Source of the DNA: Variovorax sp. dw_308 | Lineage (GTDB): Bacteria; Pseudomonadota; Gammaproteobacteria; Burkholderiales; Burkholderiaceae_C | Length of the DNA stretch: 64,000 nucleotides | Reading direction: 5' to 3' | Assembly (NCBI RefSeq): GCF_019207085.1 | Contig: NZ_JAATOM010000006.1 | Span: forward strand, 1 to 64,000 | Part shown: one piece after another, positions 51,319 to 59,592 of the stretch | How the letters are laid out: the number at the start of each line of letters is the position of its first letter | Numbering within the stretch: the stretch's first letter is position 1 | Notes under the pieces: model-generated | Database searches by the model: none | What the model was told of the DNA's origin: nothing | What the model saw: only the letters and a program-made list of their open reading frames with translations | Translations under genes and position numbers: made by a program

Positions 51319-52062
51319 CTACGTGGCGTCGCGAAATCGAAACGGCAGACCGAGCCCTTGTGCAACCGTGTTGGCCTCGTCGATTCCGCTATAAAGCTGT
51401 GCCCCGAAGTAGGAGCTTCCCGGCTGATCGCCATCAACGATCTCGACGTCAAGTTGATGGCGCAGGTCCGCGTCGAGGTCCTCGAAAAACCGCGTCGCCA
51501 CACCTTGCCCACCCCAGCAGCGTGGGAAATGTTCGACATCACTCCAGTCAATCGAATCGGCCAGGCAGTCTTCTACGATGCCGCGCAAGCGTGGCAATGC
51601 GGCCTCACCCTCGTGGAGGATGTACGCCGCCCAACCGTTCTCCTCATCTTCAAGCGCCTCCTCGAGCGCCTGCATGCGCTTGCGATCGCGGAGCTTGAGG
51701 GTGTCCCAGTTGTCTGCAAGTTCCTGCCGAAGATCGTCGAGTTCCGAATTCGCATGGAATTGAAAAATGAACTTCAGGGGATAGCGGTCCTCCACTTCGC
51801 TGATCAGCTGCTCGAGCGTCGTCAGGTCGTTGCTCTGAATTGAAAAGACGTCGGCGTAGATCGATGGCTCCTTGGCCGAACCCGCCGCGATCGTGCCGCT
51901 GTCGTCGATCACGTCAAAAAACCACGGGTCCTCAACGAGGCGCCTCCACTCTTGGTCGACCAGCGCGTTCGAGACTTTCGCACCGGGCGAGGACATGACC
52001 AGGGACGCGCCCACGGCGAAGAGGTTTGCAAGCATCTGCCGACGGTTCAGAAAGATTGACAT
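51319..52062 (-). CDS. Protein with Tat-type signal peptide, unknown function
   Basis: 247 residues from the ATG at 52062 (AAAGGA 7 nt upstream). The N-terminus NRRQMLANLFAVGASLVMSS has twin arginines and a hydrophobic core like a Tat signal peptide. The mature part is acidic and rich in Trp and aromatic residues (GWAAYILHEGEAALPRLRG, FPRCWGGQGVATRFFEDLDA). No known domain is recognised. It begins 1 nt after the stop of the 136-residue gene upstream, so the two form an operon. A decayed copy of its 3' part lies at 61.3 kb. Confidence 0.7.
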   Translation of the reverse strand: MSIFLNRRQMLANLFAVGASLVMSSPGAKVSNALVDQEWRRLVEDPWFFDVIDDSGTIAAGSAKEPSIYADVFSIQSNDLTTLEQLISEVEDRYPLKFIFQFHANSELDDLRQELADNWDTLKLRDRKRMQALEEALEDEENGWAAYILHEGEAALPRLRGIVEDCLADSIDWSDVEHFPRCWGGQGVATRFFEDLDADLRHQLDVEIVDGDQPGSSYFGAQLYSGIDEANTVAQGLGLPFRFRDAT

Positions 52063-52063
52063 G

Positions 52064-52474
52064 TCAATTCCTTTCAGCGGAAGTTGCGATGGATCGACGG
52101 GCAAACAAGTCAGCGCACGCGCTCGCCGCCACGAGGTCCTCAGCTGGCTGCGTGCTATCAGCCTTTTCCTCACCGCCCGATTGCTCTCGCGAACACTCGC
52201 GCTCTGACGCGCCGGGTTGCTGACGAATGGGGAGGAGCCATGCATCAGGATGCTCGACCGAATTGCGCAGGGGAAATTCGGTGTGGACGCTGCCGTCGAA
52301 CTCGAGAAATGTCCATGGTGCCGATGTCACCGGCGTGATCAGCCAGGTAGGGCCGACGTCAGCGCGTGAAATGACCGGACCTCGAACTTGGACGAGTCGA
52401 CCAAGGTTTGCTTCACAGCCTTCAAAATCCCGCACGACGAAGGCCAAGTCGCCCTCTTTGCACTGCAACTGCAT
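52064..52474 (-). CDS. Conserved hypothetical protein, first gene of a two-gene operon
   Basis: 136 residues from ATG 52474 (GGAG 6-7 nt upstream). The first 90 residues (GDLAFVVRDFEGCEANLGRL, PTWLITPVTSAPWTFL, VEHPDAWLLPI) look like a small widespread proteobacterial family with an SH3-like beta-rich pattern; no function is known to me. The Gln/Ser-rich C-terminal tail is probably disordered. Overlapping translation with the Tat-type protein downstream is likely (TGACATG junction). Confidence 0.65.
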   Translation of the reverse strand: MQLQCKEGDLAFVVRDFEGCEANLGRLVQVRGPVISRADVGPTWLITPVTSAPWTFLEFDGSVHTEFPLRNSVEHPDAWLLPIRQQPGASERECSREQSGGEEKADSTQPAEDLVAASACADLFARRSIATSAERN

Positions 52475-52650
52475 GATGAACTCCGCGCCTCCTGGCGATG
52501 GTGGCATCGCCAAGTGCGCAAGGAGGCTGACAGCGCAGGCGACGCTTTAGCAGCATTTTTTTAAGTCGCCCTGCAAGTGGTCATAAATCAGCGACTGCGA
52601 GTACTCTACTGCTCGCCTTCGCGGACCTCAAGGGGGTAAGGTGGTGATCA

Positions 52651-53574
52651 ATGGGCTACGACTTCATCGGGGACATCCATGGCCAAGCCGGCAAGCTCGA
52701 GGCGCTCCTGCGCGAGCTGGGCTACGTCGAGAAGGCCAGCGGCTGGGCCCCTCCGTACCGACGCAAGGCCGCCTTCCTCGGCGACTTGATCGACCGTGGC
52801 CCTGAGCAGGTCAAGGTGGTCAAGATCGTCCGCGCGATGGTCGACAACGGACACGCGCTCTCGGTATTGGGCAACCACGAATTCAACGCGATCGGGTTCG
52901 TGACGCCGCGCCTTGATGACCCGACCGGCTTCTTGCGTCGGCATAGCCCCAAGAACATTGCGCAGCATGCCGAGTTTCTGCGCCAGGTCGGATGTGGCTC
53001 TGCCCTCCAACTCGAGTTGGTCGAATGGTTCAAGACCTTGCCACCGGTGCTCGACCTGGGCGGAGCCCGCGTGGTGCATGCCTGGTGGCACCAGCCGTAT
53101 GTGGACCTGATCACGAAGCAGCTGCGGCCCGGAAAGGCAATGGACGAGGACTTCCTGCATGCCGCCTATGCCAGGGGATCGCCCGAGTACCTAGCGATGG
53201 CGGGCCTGACCAAGGGGCTGGAGATCCGCCTGCCGGCCGGCCACTCGTTCATGGACCACGGCGGCATCGAAAGGCATGACGTACGGGCGAAATGGTGGAA
53301 GGAAGGCGCGCGCAGTTTTCGCGACGTCGCCATCGTTGGCGCGCACCAGGACGATCGCATGCCGGAGTGCGACCTTCCGCCCGACTACCCGGGTGGCCCG
53401 GTCGCGGGCGCGCCGGTGTTCATCGGCCACTACTGGATGGAGGGCACGCCTCACCTGCAATCGCCGAAGGTAGCGTGCCTGGACTGGTCGGCTGCAAAAG
53501 CGGGGCCGCTCGTGGCGTACCGCTGGGACGGCGAGCAGGAGCTGGACGGCGAACGCTTCGTCGCAGCATGGTGA
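52651..53574 (+). CDS. Calcineurin-like metallophosphoesterase (PrpE/ApaH-like)
   Basis: 307 residues with all motifs of the PPP-type metallophosphatases: GDIHG at residues 7-11, GDLIDRGP at 44-51, GNHE at 74-77, then VVHAWWHQ and FIGHYW for the later metal-binding His residues. Members act on diadenosine polyphosphates, phosphoproteins or cyclic nucleotides; the substrate here is unknown. It is a single gene on the plus strand, divergent from the Tat-protein operon 176 bp away. Confidence 0.88.
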   Translation: MGYDFIGDIHGQAGKLEALLRELGYVEKASGWAPPYRRKAAFLGDLIDRGPEQVKVVKIVRAMVDNGHALSVLGNHEFNAIGFVTPRLDDPTGFLRRHSPKNIAQHAEFLRQVGCGSALQLELVEWFKTLPPVLDLGGARVVHAWWHQPYVDLITKQLRPGKAMDEDFLHAAYARGSPEYLAMAGLTKGLEIRLPAGHSFMDHGGIERHDVRAKWWKEGARSFRDVAIVGAHQDDRMPECDLPPDYPGGPVAGAPVFIGHYWMEGTPHLQSPKVACLDWSAAKAGPLVAYRWDGEQELDGERFVAAW

Positions 53575-53941
53575 AGATGTATCCGACGCAAGAGAGGAGA
53601 AGTGGGCTGGGATGGGACGATCGACGATGACGTGCGATGCATCGTGCCGAGCGCCACCAAGGCGAAGGCAAGTCGTACGGCCAAGGCTGCTCGGTAGATC
53701 GATTGGGTCCAGGAAGCTCTAGATGGGCTCAGGAGCCCGTTTCGCCGAGCCTGCTACCAGAGTGGTGGGCCCACATCGGCGCGTTCTGCTGGCCGTTGAC
53801 GAGCGCGACGATCAACGCCTCGGGATTGCCACAGCCATGCACTTGGTACGCGCCGGAGGTTGACAACGCCGAGACGAATCCCGTGGCGCGCGATTCTGCA
53901 GGCCGCCAAAACACTGGATGTGCATCCAGTACCATCCGGCG
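53575..53941. other. Gap with no supported gene
   Basis: 367 bases follow the phosphoesterase. Frames on both strands are open but have no similarity or plausible start. It may hold gene debris. Confidence 0.3.
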
Positions 53942-54241
53942 ATGCGGGTGCGAATCGAGATGCGGGGAAAGGACGGGGTGTGGCTTGCGAAATTCCGCAA
54001 GCAGGTGGAGATCCGCGGCGAACTGGTGTGCGGCCTGCGCGAGATGGGCGGGCGGCCGGTGGCGTTCGTGCACCTGTCGCCGCTCGAGTTACTGCCCAAC
54101 CAAGCGGCCTACGCGACGCCGGTGCTCTTCGAGCCGAAGCTGTGCGCCGCCGCGGGCGAGGAGTTCAGCCTGCAGGGTTGGGAGCAGACCGAGGAGCGCG
54201 CCTGGTGCGCGCAGGAGTGGGACTGCTGGCTGCTGCGGTAG
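53942..54241 (+). CDS. Small hypothetical protein
   Basis: 99 residues starting MRVRIEMRGKDGVWLAKFRK, with a Trp-rich C-terminus (GWEQTEERAWCAQEWDCWLL). The sequence looks protein-like and compact, probably beta-rich, but the family is not recognised. No clear ribosome-binding site precedes the ATG. Confidence 0.45.
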   Translation: MRVRIEMRGKDGVWLAKFRKQVEIRGELVCGLREMGGRPVAFVHLSPLELLPNQAAYATPVLFEPKLCAAAGEEFSLQGWEQTEERAWCAQEWDCWLLR

Positions 54242-54809
54242 AGACTTCCGCGAGCGCACGGGCTGGTGTCCTTTACGCCCAACATCTTGAGGACGCTCAC
54301 CACCCGTCGCGGGACATCGCGCTACCGTTCGGCGACGACCAAGCCGCATAACATGCCGACCCCCAGCAATCCAGCCATCCGGCCGCTGCCCGTCGAGCAA
54401 AAGGAATTCTGTCGGCCTGGCGAGCCAGACTTGCAGCCGCTGATCAAGTCGCTACGCCAAGTGCCGGCCGACCCGATGACGCGCATGGCCTTGGCGCTCG
54501 ATCAGGGCGGCGCGCTGTGGTCGCCTCGCTGCGTGAAGAAATCCGACTGAGAGCCGGCTCGGCGTCGCTTAACGGACGCCCGGCCAGCACGTTGTCCCGC
54601 CCACAGCACCGTAGCGCGCGCAGCGGCCGGGCGGCAGGCAGGCAGGCAGGCAGGAACGCGGGCACGCGAACAGCGCGTGACTCCCGCCTGCAAATCGGAT
54701 TCGACGCAGCCGGAAGGTCACGAGTACGCGCCCTTGCCCTCTTCTGCTGCTCATGTTCGTGTGCTGCCGCTACTGCAACGTCCGACGAGGCTTTAGTCAG
54801 TCGGCGCTC
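54242..54809. pseudogene. Gap holding an AlpA-like gene remnant and a GGCA microsatellite
   Basis: Around 54370-54460 the plus strand reads RPLPVEQKEF then DLQPLIKSLR, which parallels YPAPVRESGMTFWKKSDLQALIKSLG of the intact AlpA gene at 59.6 kb; the recognition helix part is missing, so it is a fragment. At 54633-54654 GGCA is repeated five times and followed by GG. No other gene is seen in these 568 bases. Confidence 0.45.
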
Positions 54810-55196
54810 CTACTGCGCGAGTACCTTACTCTTCCTCACGTCAAACTCCGCTTGGGTAATGATTCCCGAATCCAGAAGTTCTTTCAGCTGTTTCAGCTGG
54901 GTATAGACGTCGCCATGGGCCTTTGGACTGGCACTGGAATTGATGGAGTCGTTTTGGGGGCAAGCTTTGGCGCACGAACGCAGCGCGTATACGCAAAGAT
55001 TGTTGCGGGCAATCGGGGTCATCGACGGGCCGCTCATGCATGCCTCGTGGTCCGCTTGGCAGGTAGATGTGCACGCAGCATCCTTCCCTGTGAGGTTTAC
55101 CTCGGCGGCGCTTTGGCAACCTACTAGAACAAAGGCAGTTGCTGCCGCGAGGGAAATACTGAGGGTACGTCGAGTGCTAAACGGGAAAATTCTCAT
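54810..55196 (-). CDS. Small lipoprotein with a C-terminal SHOCT domain
   Basis: 128 residues. The N-terminus is a signal peptide with lipobox FVLVGC (Cys27 would be lipidated). Six more cysteines lie between residues 42 and 79 in a Cys-rich central domain. The C-terminal 30 residues, LKQLKELLDSGIITQAEFDV, are a typical SHOCT oligomerisation motif. The open frame extends upstream, but this start is the only one that exposes a signal peptide. It is last in the phage-satellite-like gene group and may be a moron gene that changes the cell surface; that is inferred. Confidence 0.75.
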   Translation of the reverse strand: MRIFPFSTRRTLSISLAAATAFVLVGCQSAAEVNLTGKDAACTSTCQADHEACMSGPSMTPIARNNLCVYALRSCAKACPQNDSINSSASPKAHGDVYTQLKQLKELLDSGIITQAEFDVRKSKVLAQ

Positions 55197-55249
55197 GGAG
55201 GTCTCTGGCGTGAATAACGTGAGCAGGAAACAGTAAATGTAATCATTTG

Positions 55250-55948
55250 TTATATAACGTTCAGCCAGCGATCGTGCTCCGGGGCCGGACTCGCCCGATG
55301 ACTCTGGTTGATGTCGACGTGCGGCGAGATGATCTCCAGCTCGTTGCGCCCGTTTTTGAAGATCGACTGATCCCGCGCCACCGTTCCGGTAAGCACAAGC
55401 GCCTGGGCGTTCTGGCGGTAGCGATTGAGCAACGGGAAGGTCTGCGCGATGCCGCGATCCAAGGTCCAACTCAAGCCGTCCGCGTTGTTCTTATAGCAGC
55501 CGCGATAGACCGTGAGCATGGGTGGCATCGCGCGCAGTTGTGCAAGCTCCTCGGGCGTCATCATGTGCACGTGCTCTGCACGCTTGATGGCCTGGACCAA
55601 CTGCGACGCAAGAACATCGCGATAGCCGGCAATGTTGTCGCAGCACTCCCATTGCTCGCCCAGCACGGCCAGCCACTCGGGCGCTCTCATGTGCTTGCGC
55701 AGGCCAAGGACAGCCTCCATGCGCGAGTAGCTATCGGCGAACTGAAGGCGCCTTTGCGCGTCGGCGCGGCTGGTCACGACGGCCCCACAATGGAGTTCTT
55801 GGCCTCGGCCAGCGCAGTATTCAGCGGGCCCAAGAACATGGCCGCCGAAGCGCACCGGCCCCTTGGCGGCGGCGGCGCGCCTGATGGCGTCTTGGGCTTC
55901 GAGCGCCGCCTCGATGGCGTCGCGCTCAACTTTAGTGCGATTGGGCAA
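55250..55948 (-). CDS. Putative ADP-ribosyltransferase-fold protein of the satellite module
   Basis: 232 residues from a TTG at 55948, with AGGGA 7 nt upstream; this start lies one base after the stop of the preceding gene. The C-terminal half has the order TVYRGCY (Arg), GLSWTLDRGIAQTF (Ser-Trp-Thr) and NELEIISP (Glu), which resembles the R-S-E pattern of arginine-type ADP-ribosyltransferases. The N-terminal part is helical. This is a motif-level call only; similar proteins are frequent in proviruses, often as toxins or host-modifying enzymes. Confidence 0.55.
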   Translation of the reverse strand: MPNRTKVERDAIEAALEAQDAIRRAAAAKGPVRFGGHVLGPAEYCAGRGQELHCGAVVTSRADAQRRLQFADSYSRMEAVLGLRKHMRAPEWLAVLGEQWECCDNIAGYRDVLASQLVQAIKRAEHVHMMTPEELAQLRAMPPMLTVYRGCYKNNADGLSWTLDRGIAQTFPLLNRYRQNAQALVLTGTVARDQSIFKNGRNELEIISPHVDINQSHRASPAPEHDRWLNVI

Positions 55949-55949
55949 T

Positions 55950-56324
55950 TCAGTTCCCTGGTGGTGATTCGTTGCGGTAGTAGTGCGCCGGCATCGCGCC
56001 ACCGCGCACCGGTCCGGCCGCGCCACGCATAGTGCGGAGGCGCGCCGCAGGGGCGGACGCGTGATCCGTTGCATTTGCGGCAAGTCCGTCGATGCTCTCG
56101 ACCTGCTGCCGTTGCTGACGCATCAAGGCTGCGAGCTCGCGAAGCAAAGAGCGCATCGTTACCTGCGGCTTGTTGACGAGCCCGTTAGCTGACGACATCG
56201 CCTTGCCCTCTAGCGTTCGCGGGCCGGTCGACCGAGTCCACGGCGACCAAGTCCGAATTGCCTTTGCCTGCGCGGCGCGCCGCTCCGGTGTCCATCTGTT
56301 CGACAACGTTATTTCCTTCTTCAT
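55950..56324 (-). CDS. Small conserved island/phage protein, overlapping its upstream neighbour
   Basis: 124 residues beginning MKKEITLSNRWTPERRAAQA. The segment IRTWSPWTRSTGPRTLEGKA is a strongly conserved motif of a small family found in phages and integrated elements; function unknown. Its first 140 bases lie inside the 3' end of the 221-residue gene in another frame. Both readings look protein-like, so the overlap seems real. Confidence 0.65.
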   Translation of the reverse strand: MKKEITLSNRWTPERRAAQAKAIRTWSPWTRSTGPRTLEGKAMSSANGLVNKPQVTMRSLLRELAALMRQQRQQVESIDGLAANATDHASAPAARLRTMRGAAGPVRGGAMPAHYYRNESPPGN

Positions 56325-56850
56325 GTGTGATTAGTTCGACCCCGCCGACTTTCTTTTTTTTCTTTCGCGCGCGCTGCGATGCGAGGTCGGTCGGAAACGC
56401 CGAACTCATGTTGTTGACCTGCTGCGCACCATGCGCGATGTTCGCCTGATGGGCGAATACAGGGCCAGGGTTTTGAATTACCGCGATCGACTCAAACGTG
56501 GCCCGGCACTGGCTCTGAGCCTTCAGGGCCAGCCGCAAAAGGCGTTCTGCATCCGGCAGGTTCCCATCGAACTTCTTGCAAGCCCTCCTTGCAAGGTCAC
56601 TGAAGACAGCATTCAACGCGACGGCCTGTGACGCCAGCATCGCCTCGGCGGGGCCGGCATCGCGGGCGTTAACACTGTCGACCAGTTCCTGCATGGCCTC
56701 GACGCCAGCAACAAGGTTGTCCGCCGCATCTTCGCTCGAGTACTCGAACGTCGTCATCACATTCTCAAGTCCGCCACGAACGAGCTGCCGCGCAAAGTCA
56801 ACTTTGTTCTCGGCGTCGGTGCGATAGACAGGCAAGTCAATATATTTCAT
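56185..56850 (-). CDS. Conserved phage/satellite protein of unknown function
   Basis: 221 residues, mostly helical. The segment NPGPVFAHQANIAHGAQQVNNM is a recognisable conserved motif of a family that often accompanies the STGPRT-motif protein in mobile elements. A Lys-rich run (RARKKKKKVGG) precedes the C-terminal tail that overlaps the next gene. It starts 7 bp after the helicase gene. Confidence 0.65.
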   Translation of the reverse strand: MKYIDLPVYRTDAENKVDFARQLVRGGLENVMTTFEYSSEDAADNLVAGVEAMQELVDSVNARDAGPAEAMLASQAVALNAVFSDLARRACKKFDGNLPDAERLLRLALKAQSQCRATFESIAVIQNPGPVFAHQANIAHGAQQVNNMSSAFPTDLASQRARKKKKKVGGVELITHEEGNNVVEQMDTGAARRAGKGNSDLVAVDSVDRPANARGQGDVVS

Positions 56851-56857
56851 AAGTTAA

Positions 56858-57820
56858 TTAATCTTCTGGATGGACGTACAACTTGAGAGCTTCATCCCCG
56901 GCTTCGGCGACGTATTGCATAGAAACCTTGTCGAACCAAAGCCCGATCTTTCCTTCCCATTCGCCGTGGCGCTGCTTGTCGCAGATCAGCAAGGCATCGG
57001 GGTCTCGATCGCTGACAGCTTTTTTGTCTTCACGCATTTTTTCTTTGGCCTTGTTGCGCCAGACGCTGATCACGTTGTCGACCTGGTCGGTGATGGCACC
57101 GGACCCCTTGTAGTCGTACTTCGTGGGCTTGTGATCTTCGCTGGGCGGCTTCTTGATGTGGTGCACGAGGTGGATGTGGATGCCGTAGTCGCGCGCGATT
57201 GCGGTCAACTCGTCGACCATCCGTTTCTGACCGTTGTAGTCGTCCTCGTCAGCGACGCACTTCATGAGGCTGTCCACGAAGAAGTGGGTGATCCCGCGCT
57301 CCTTGGCGCAGAAGCGGACGACCGCCGCGACCTGCGAGGGCGCCACGGTGCCCTGCTGGTCGTAGAGCCAAAGCCGCCCGGTGGTCCAGTCACGGAATTC
57401 TGTGTAGACCTCGATCAGAAGGTCGGCCGCCTTTTCGCTGCCGCGCATGGACGGGTGGTCGGGGTTTTGCCCGGAAAACTGCCGCCCCATTCGCTCCAGC
57501 GTTTTCAGCGGCTTCATTTCGAAGCTGGCAATGCAAACCTTCTCGCCCTGCGAGCACAGCGACAGCGCGACCTGGCCGGTGACAAGGCTCTTGCCTTGGC
57601 CGTTGGCGCCACCCCAGATGGTTACCTCACCCGGGCGAAACTGAACAAGGTTGTGCGTCTTGCGCCATGGCATAACCGCGCGCGGCTGAGTAATTGGTGA
57701 GCGGATGCGGTCGATCAGTTCCTGCACCCAAAGGTGTGCCGACTTGATCTTTTGCTGCAAATCGGTCTCGCGTTCGTACTTCGCGAAGTCGACCTCGTCG
57801 GGGATGATGATGTGTGCCAT
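56858..57820 (-). CDS. DnaB-like replicative helicase/ATPase of a phage satellite
   Basis: 320 residues with a RecA/DnaB core. Walker A is WGGANGQGKSLV; the Walker B region is THFFVDSLMKC; a later IHLVHHIKKP and SGAITDQVDNVISVWRNK match DnaB motifs H3 and H4. The N-terminal primase-interaction domain of full DnaB (about 450 residues) is missing, as in several phage and satellite helicases. It acts in replication of the element together with the initiator-like protein encoded upstream. Confidence 0.85.
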   Translation of the reverse strand: MAHIIIPDEVDFAKYERETDLQQKIKSAHLWVQELIDRIRSPITQPRAVMPWRKTHNLVQFRPGEVTIWGGANGQGKSLVTGQVALSLCSQGEKVCIASFEMKPLKTLERMGRQFSGQNPDHPSMRGSEKAADLLIEVYTEFRDWTTGRLWLYDQQGTVAPSQVAAVVRFCAKERGITHFFVDSLMKCVADEDDYNGQKRMVDELTAIARDYGIHIHLVHHIKKPPSEDHKPTKYDYKGSGAITDQVDNVISVWRNKAKEKMREDKKAVSDRDPDALLICDKQRHGEWEGKIGLWFDKVSMQYVAEAGDEALKLYVHPED

Positions 57821-58154
57821 TTTCTTTCTTGTAGTGAATGATTTCTAAGTCCTGCTCGATCGTCGTGGTCACCGAATCGGCGCCGGCGTCGATCAGTGCG
57901 CGATGCAGCCTCAGCCCGCGCTCTTTGCCGCGCGCGGCCCAAAGATGAACCTGTAGCCCGATGACGCAGCGCAGATCAAGCGCTTCTGGGATCTCGTTTG
58001 CCGCGATGCCGATCTCGGCGTGCCATTTCAGGTCGAAGCAGTTGATCTCTTCATGCCAGTCGCGGGCGCGGATGTTGTGCCCGTCGGTGATATGCACCGC
58101 GCAAGGCACCTGCCCCGCGCGACGCATGACCTTCAGGGGCTCATCCCCGATCAA
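57627..58154 (-). CDS. Hypothetical protein between replication genes
   Basis: 175 residues from a TTG at 58154 that overlaps the stop of the upstream replication gene (TTGA). The first 110 residues, with HITDGHNIRARDWHEEINCF and LQVHLWAARGKERGLRLHRAL, look like a genuine protein. The last 65 codons run 194 bases into the helicase gene in another frame and are rich in Arg and Pro, so the true end may have been lost by a frameshift near 57830. Confidence 0.45.
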   Translation of the reverse strand: MIGDEPLKVMRRAGQVPCAVHITDGHNIRARDWHEEINCFDLKWHAEIGIAANEIPEALDLRCVIGLQVHLWAARGKERGLRLHRALIDAGADSVTTTIEQDLEIIHYKKENGTHHHPRRGRLREVRTRDRFAAKDQVGTPLGAGTDRPHPLTNYSAARGYAMAQDAQPCSVSPG

Positions 58155-58843
58155 ACGAACGACTCCTGTACGACATTGACCTCAGCGCCTTCCCAGCGGC
58201 GTCCGTTGAGATAGGAGAGAGGCGCCGGAATGAACTGGCCGTCGTTCTTGGTCCAGTCGAGCGATTGCTTGAGCGCCTCCAGGTGGTCGAGGATCTCGGC
58301 CGCGACGCTCTCGGCGCCGGCCTTCTTCCAGACCTGAAGACACTTGCCCTGCGCCTGCTTGCGAACGGATTTCGGCCAGGATGCCCAGAACGCGGCGAAG
58401 CCGGAAGGAGGATCGTTCAGCGCCGAGCGCGAGATGTCTCCTTCCTTTTCCTTTCCTTCCCTTCCCCCCTGCGCGTCGATCTCACCTGCGTCACCCGTGC
58501 CGACGCGTGCCTCACGCGTCATATCCGAGGGAGGTGCCGGCAGTCGGCTGGCTCCTTCGCGCGGATTAACTCGCTGGTGGGTGTTGAACGACGGCACCAC
58601 TGCGTAGCCAGCGCCGTACACAACAACCAACTCGGCGTCGAGGAGTTCGGCGCACAACCCCGCGATGTCACAGTTGTCGGCGGGGAAGTACCGGAGCTTG
58701 AACGTCGAAGGCTTCCACAAGAGGCGCCCTTCTCGATCAGCCTCCAACCAGGTGGCGATATACAGCAGCCTTGCAAGCGGCGACAGCCCGACGACGTCGA
58801 CGCTGGTGAAGAACTCCGGTTTGATCGTGCGGATATGAGCCAT
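58151..58843 (-). CDS. Phage-type replication protein (O/DnaD-like initiator)
   Basis: 230 residues from ATG 58843, with GGAGG about 10 nt upstream. The N-terminus MAHIRTIKPEFFTSVDVVGL, then PLARLLYIATWLEADREGRL, is the winged-helix domain of phage replication proteins; a Gly/Glu linker and a C-terminal domain (GFAAFWASWPKSVRKQAQGK) follow, the latter common in helicase-loading partners. Together with the DnaB-like ATPase it makes a minimal replication module. Confidence 0.75.
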   Translation of the reverse strand: MAHIRTIKPEFFTSVDVVGLSPLARLLYIATWLEADREGRLLWKPSTFKLRYFPADNCDIAGLCAELLDAELVVVYGAGYAVVPSFNTHQRVNPREGASRLPAPPSDMTREARVGTGDAGEIDAQGGREGKEKEGDISRSALNDPPSGFAAFWASWPKSVRKQAQGKCLQVWKKAGAESVAAEILDHLEALKQSLDWTKNDGQFIPAPLSYLNGRRWEGAEVNVVQESFV

Positions 58844-59244
58844 CAGGCAGATCCTCCCAAGACCGGCGTTGCGTCCACAAGCGCGCAAAGATCGTCGATG
58901 GTGTCGTGCTGCTTGATTCGCCCACAGTGCTTAGTGAAGTAAGTTGCAGCGCCGTCCGGCGTCTTCGCACAGTAGAGGTCATGTCCGCGTCGCGCCAAAA
59001 GGCCGGTTAGCAGCTGATGGGTCCACCGGCTCGGACGGCCGTCTGGAAGCGCGGAGATGAGCTTGATGGAGGTCAACTTTGGGGAAAGCGTTCCGGCCGG
59101 GTTGCTTGATTCGCCGCGCGAGGCTTTGCGCCGCTTCGATGACGTCCGGCGCGGGCGGAAAGGTGCCTGGGACAATCGTGCTGCGGGCTGTTCGGGCGTG
59201 TTTGTCCCTGGCCGCCGCATTGGGCCATTGAAATTGATGTTCAT
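58843..59244 (-). CDS. Hypothetical protein of the satellite module
   Basis: 133 residues. The N-terminal half is Arg/Pro-rich and probably disordered; the C-terminal half (LTGLLARRGHDLYCAKTPDG, then HDTIDDLCALVDA) looks folded. Its TGA shares bases with the ATG of the replication gene (TGATG), so it is part of the same transcript. No family recognised. Confidence 0.5.
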   Translation of the reverse strand: MNINFNGPMRRPGTNTPEQPAARLSQAPFRPRRTSSKRRKASRGESSNPAGTLSPKLTSIKLISALPDGRPSRWTHQLLTGLLARRGHDLYCAKTPDGAATYFTKHCGRIKQHDTIDDLCALVDATPVLGGSA

Positions 59245-59359
59245 TTGGTGCTTGCGACCGACTTAGCCGGCCTGCAGGATGAGAGCCGTACCGCTTCACG
59301 CTTGGAAGCGGACGGGACCTAGGAGGAGGATGTGCGCGAGGGCGCTTCAACCAACGCTG

Positions 59360-59590
59360 TTAGTGGGCGGGCTTTCGCAATTGGTGTTCCAGAACTGACA
59401 GGAAGCCGTAAAGCTCCTGCGAGCCACACTCGTTATAGATCGCCATCGTGTCCTGGTAGAGCTGACCGTTGACGACGTGCCCCAGTTCCAGCTGGTGGAG
59501 GTAGTCATACGCTGCCGCTTCACCGCGCAAAATATCGCCATACGGAGAGCGTGTCGCGGCAACTCTTTCGATAGTCTTATTCTTGGCCAT
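59360..59590 (-). CDS. Small hypothetical protein after AlpA
   Basis: 76 residues beginning MAKNKTIERVAATRSPYGDI; helical, with LHQLELGHVVNGQLYQDTMA and a C-terminal LSVLEHQLRKP. Starts 2 bases after the AlpA stop, hence co-translated. Function unknown. Confidence 0.6.
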   Translation of the reverse strand: MAKNKTIERVAATRSPYGDILRGEAAAYDYLHQLELGHVVNGQLYQDTMAIYNECGSQELYGFLSVLEHQLRKPAH

Positions 59591-59592
59591 GA

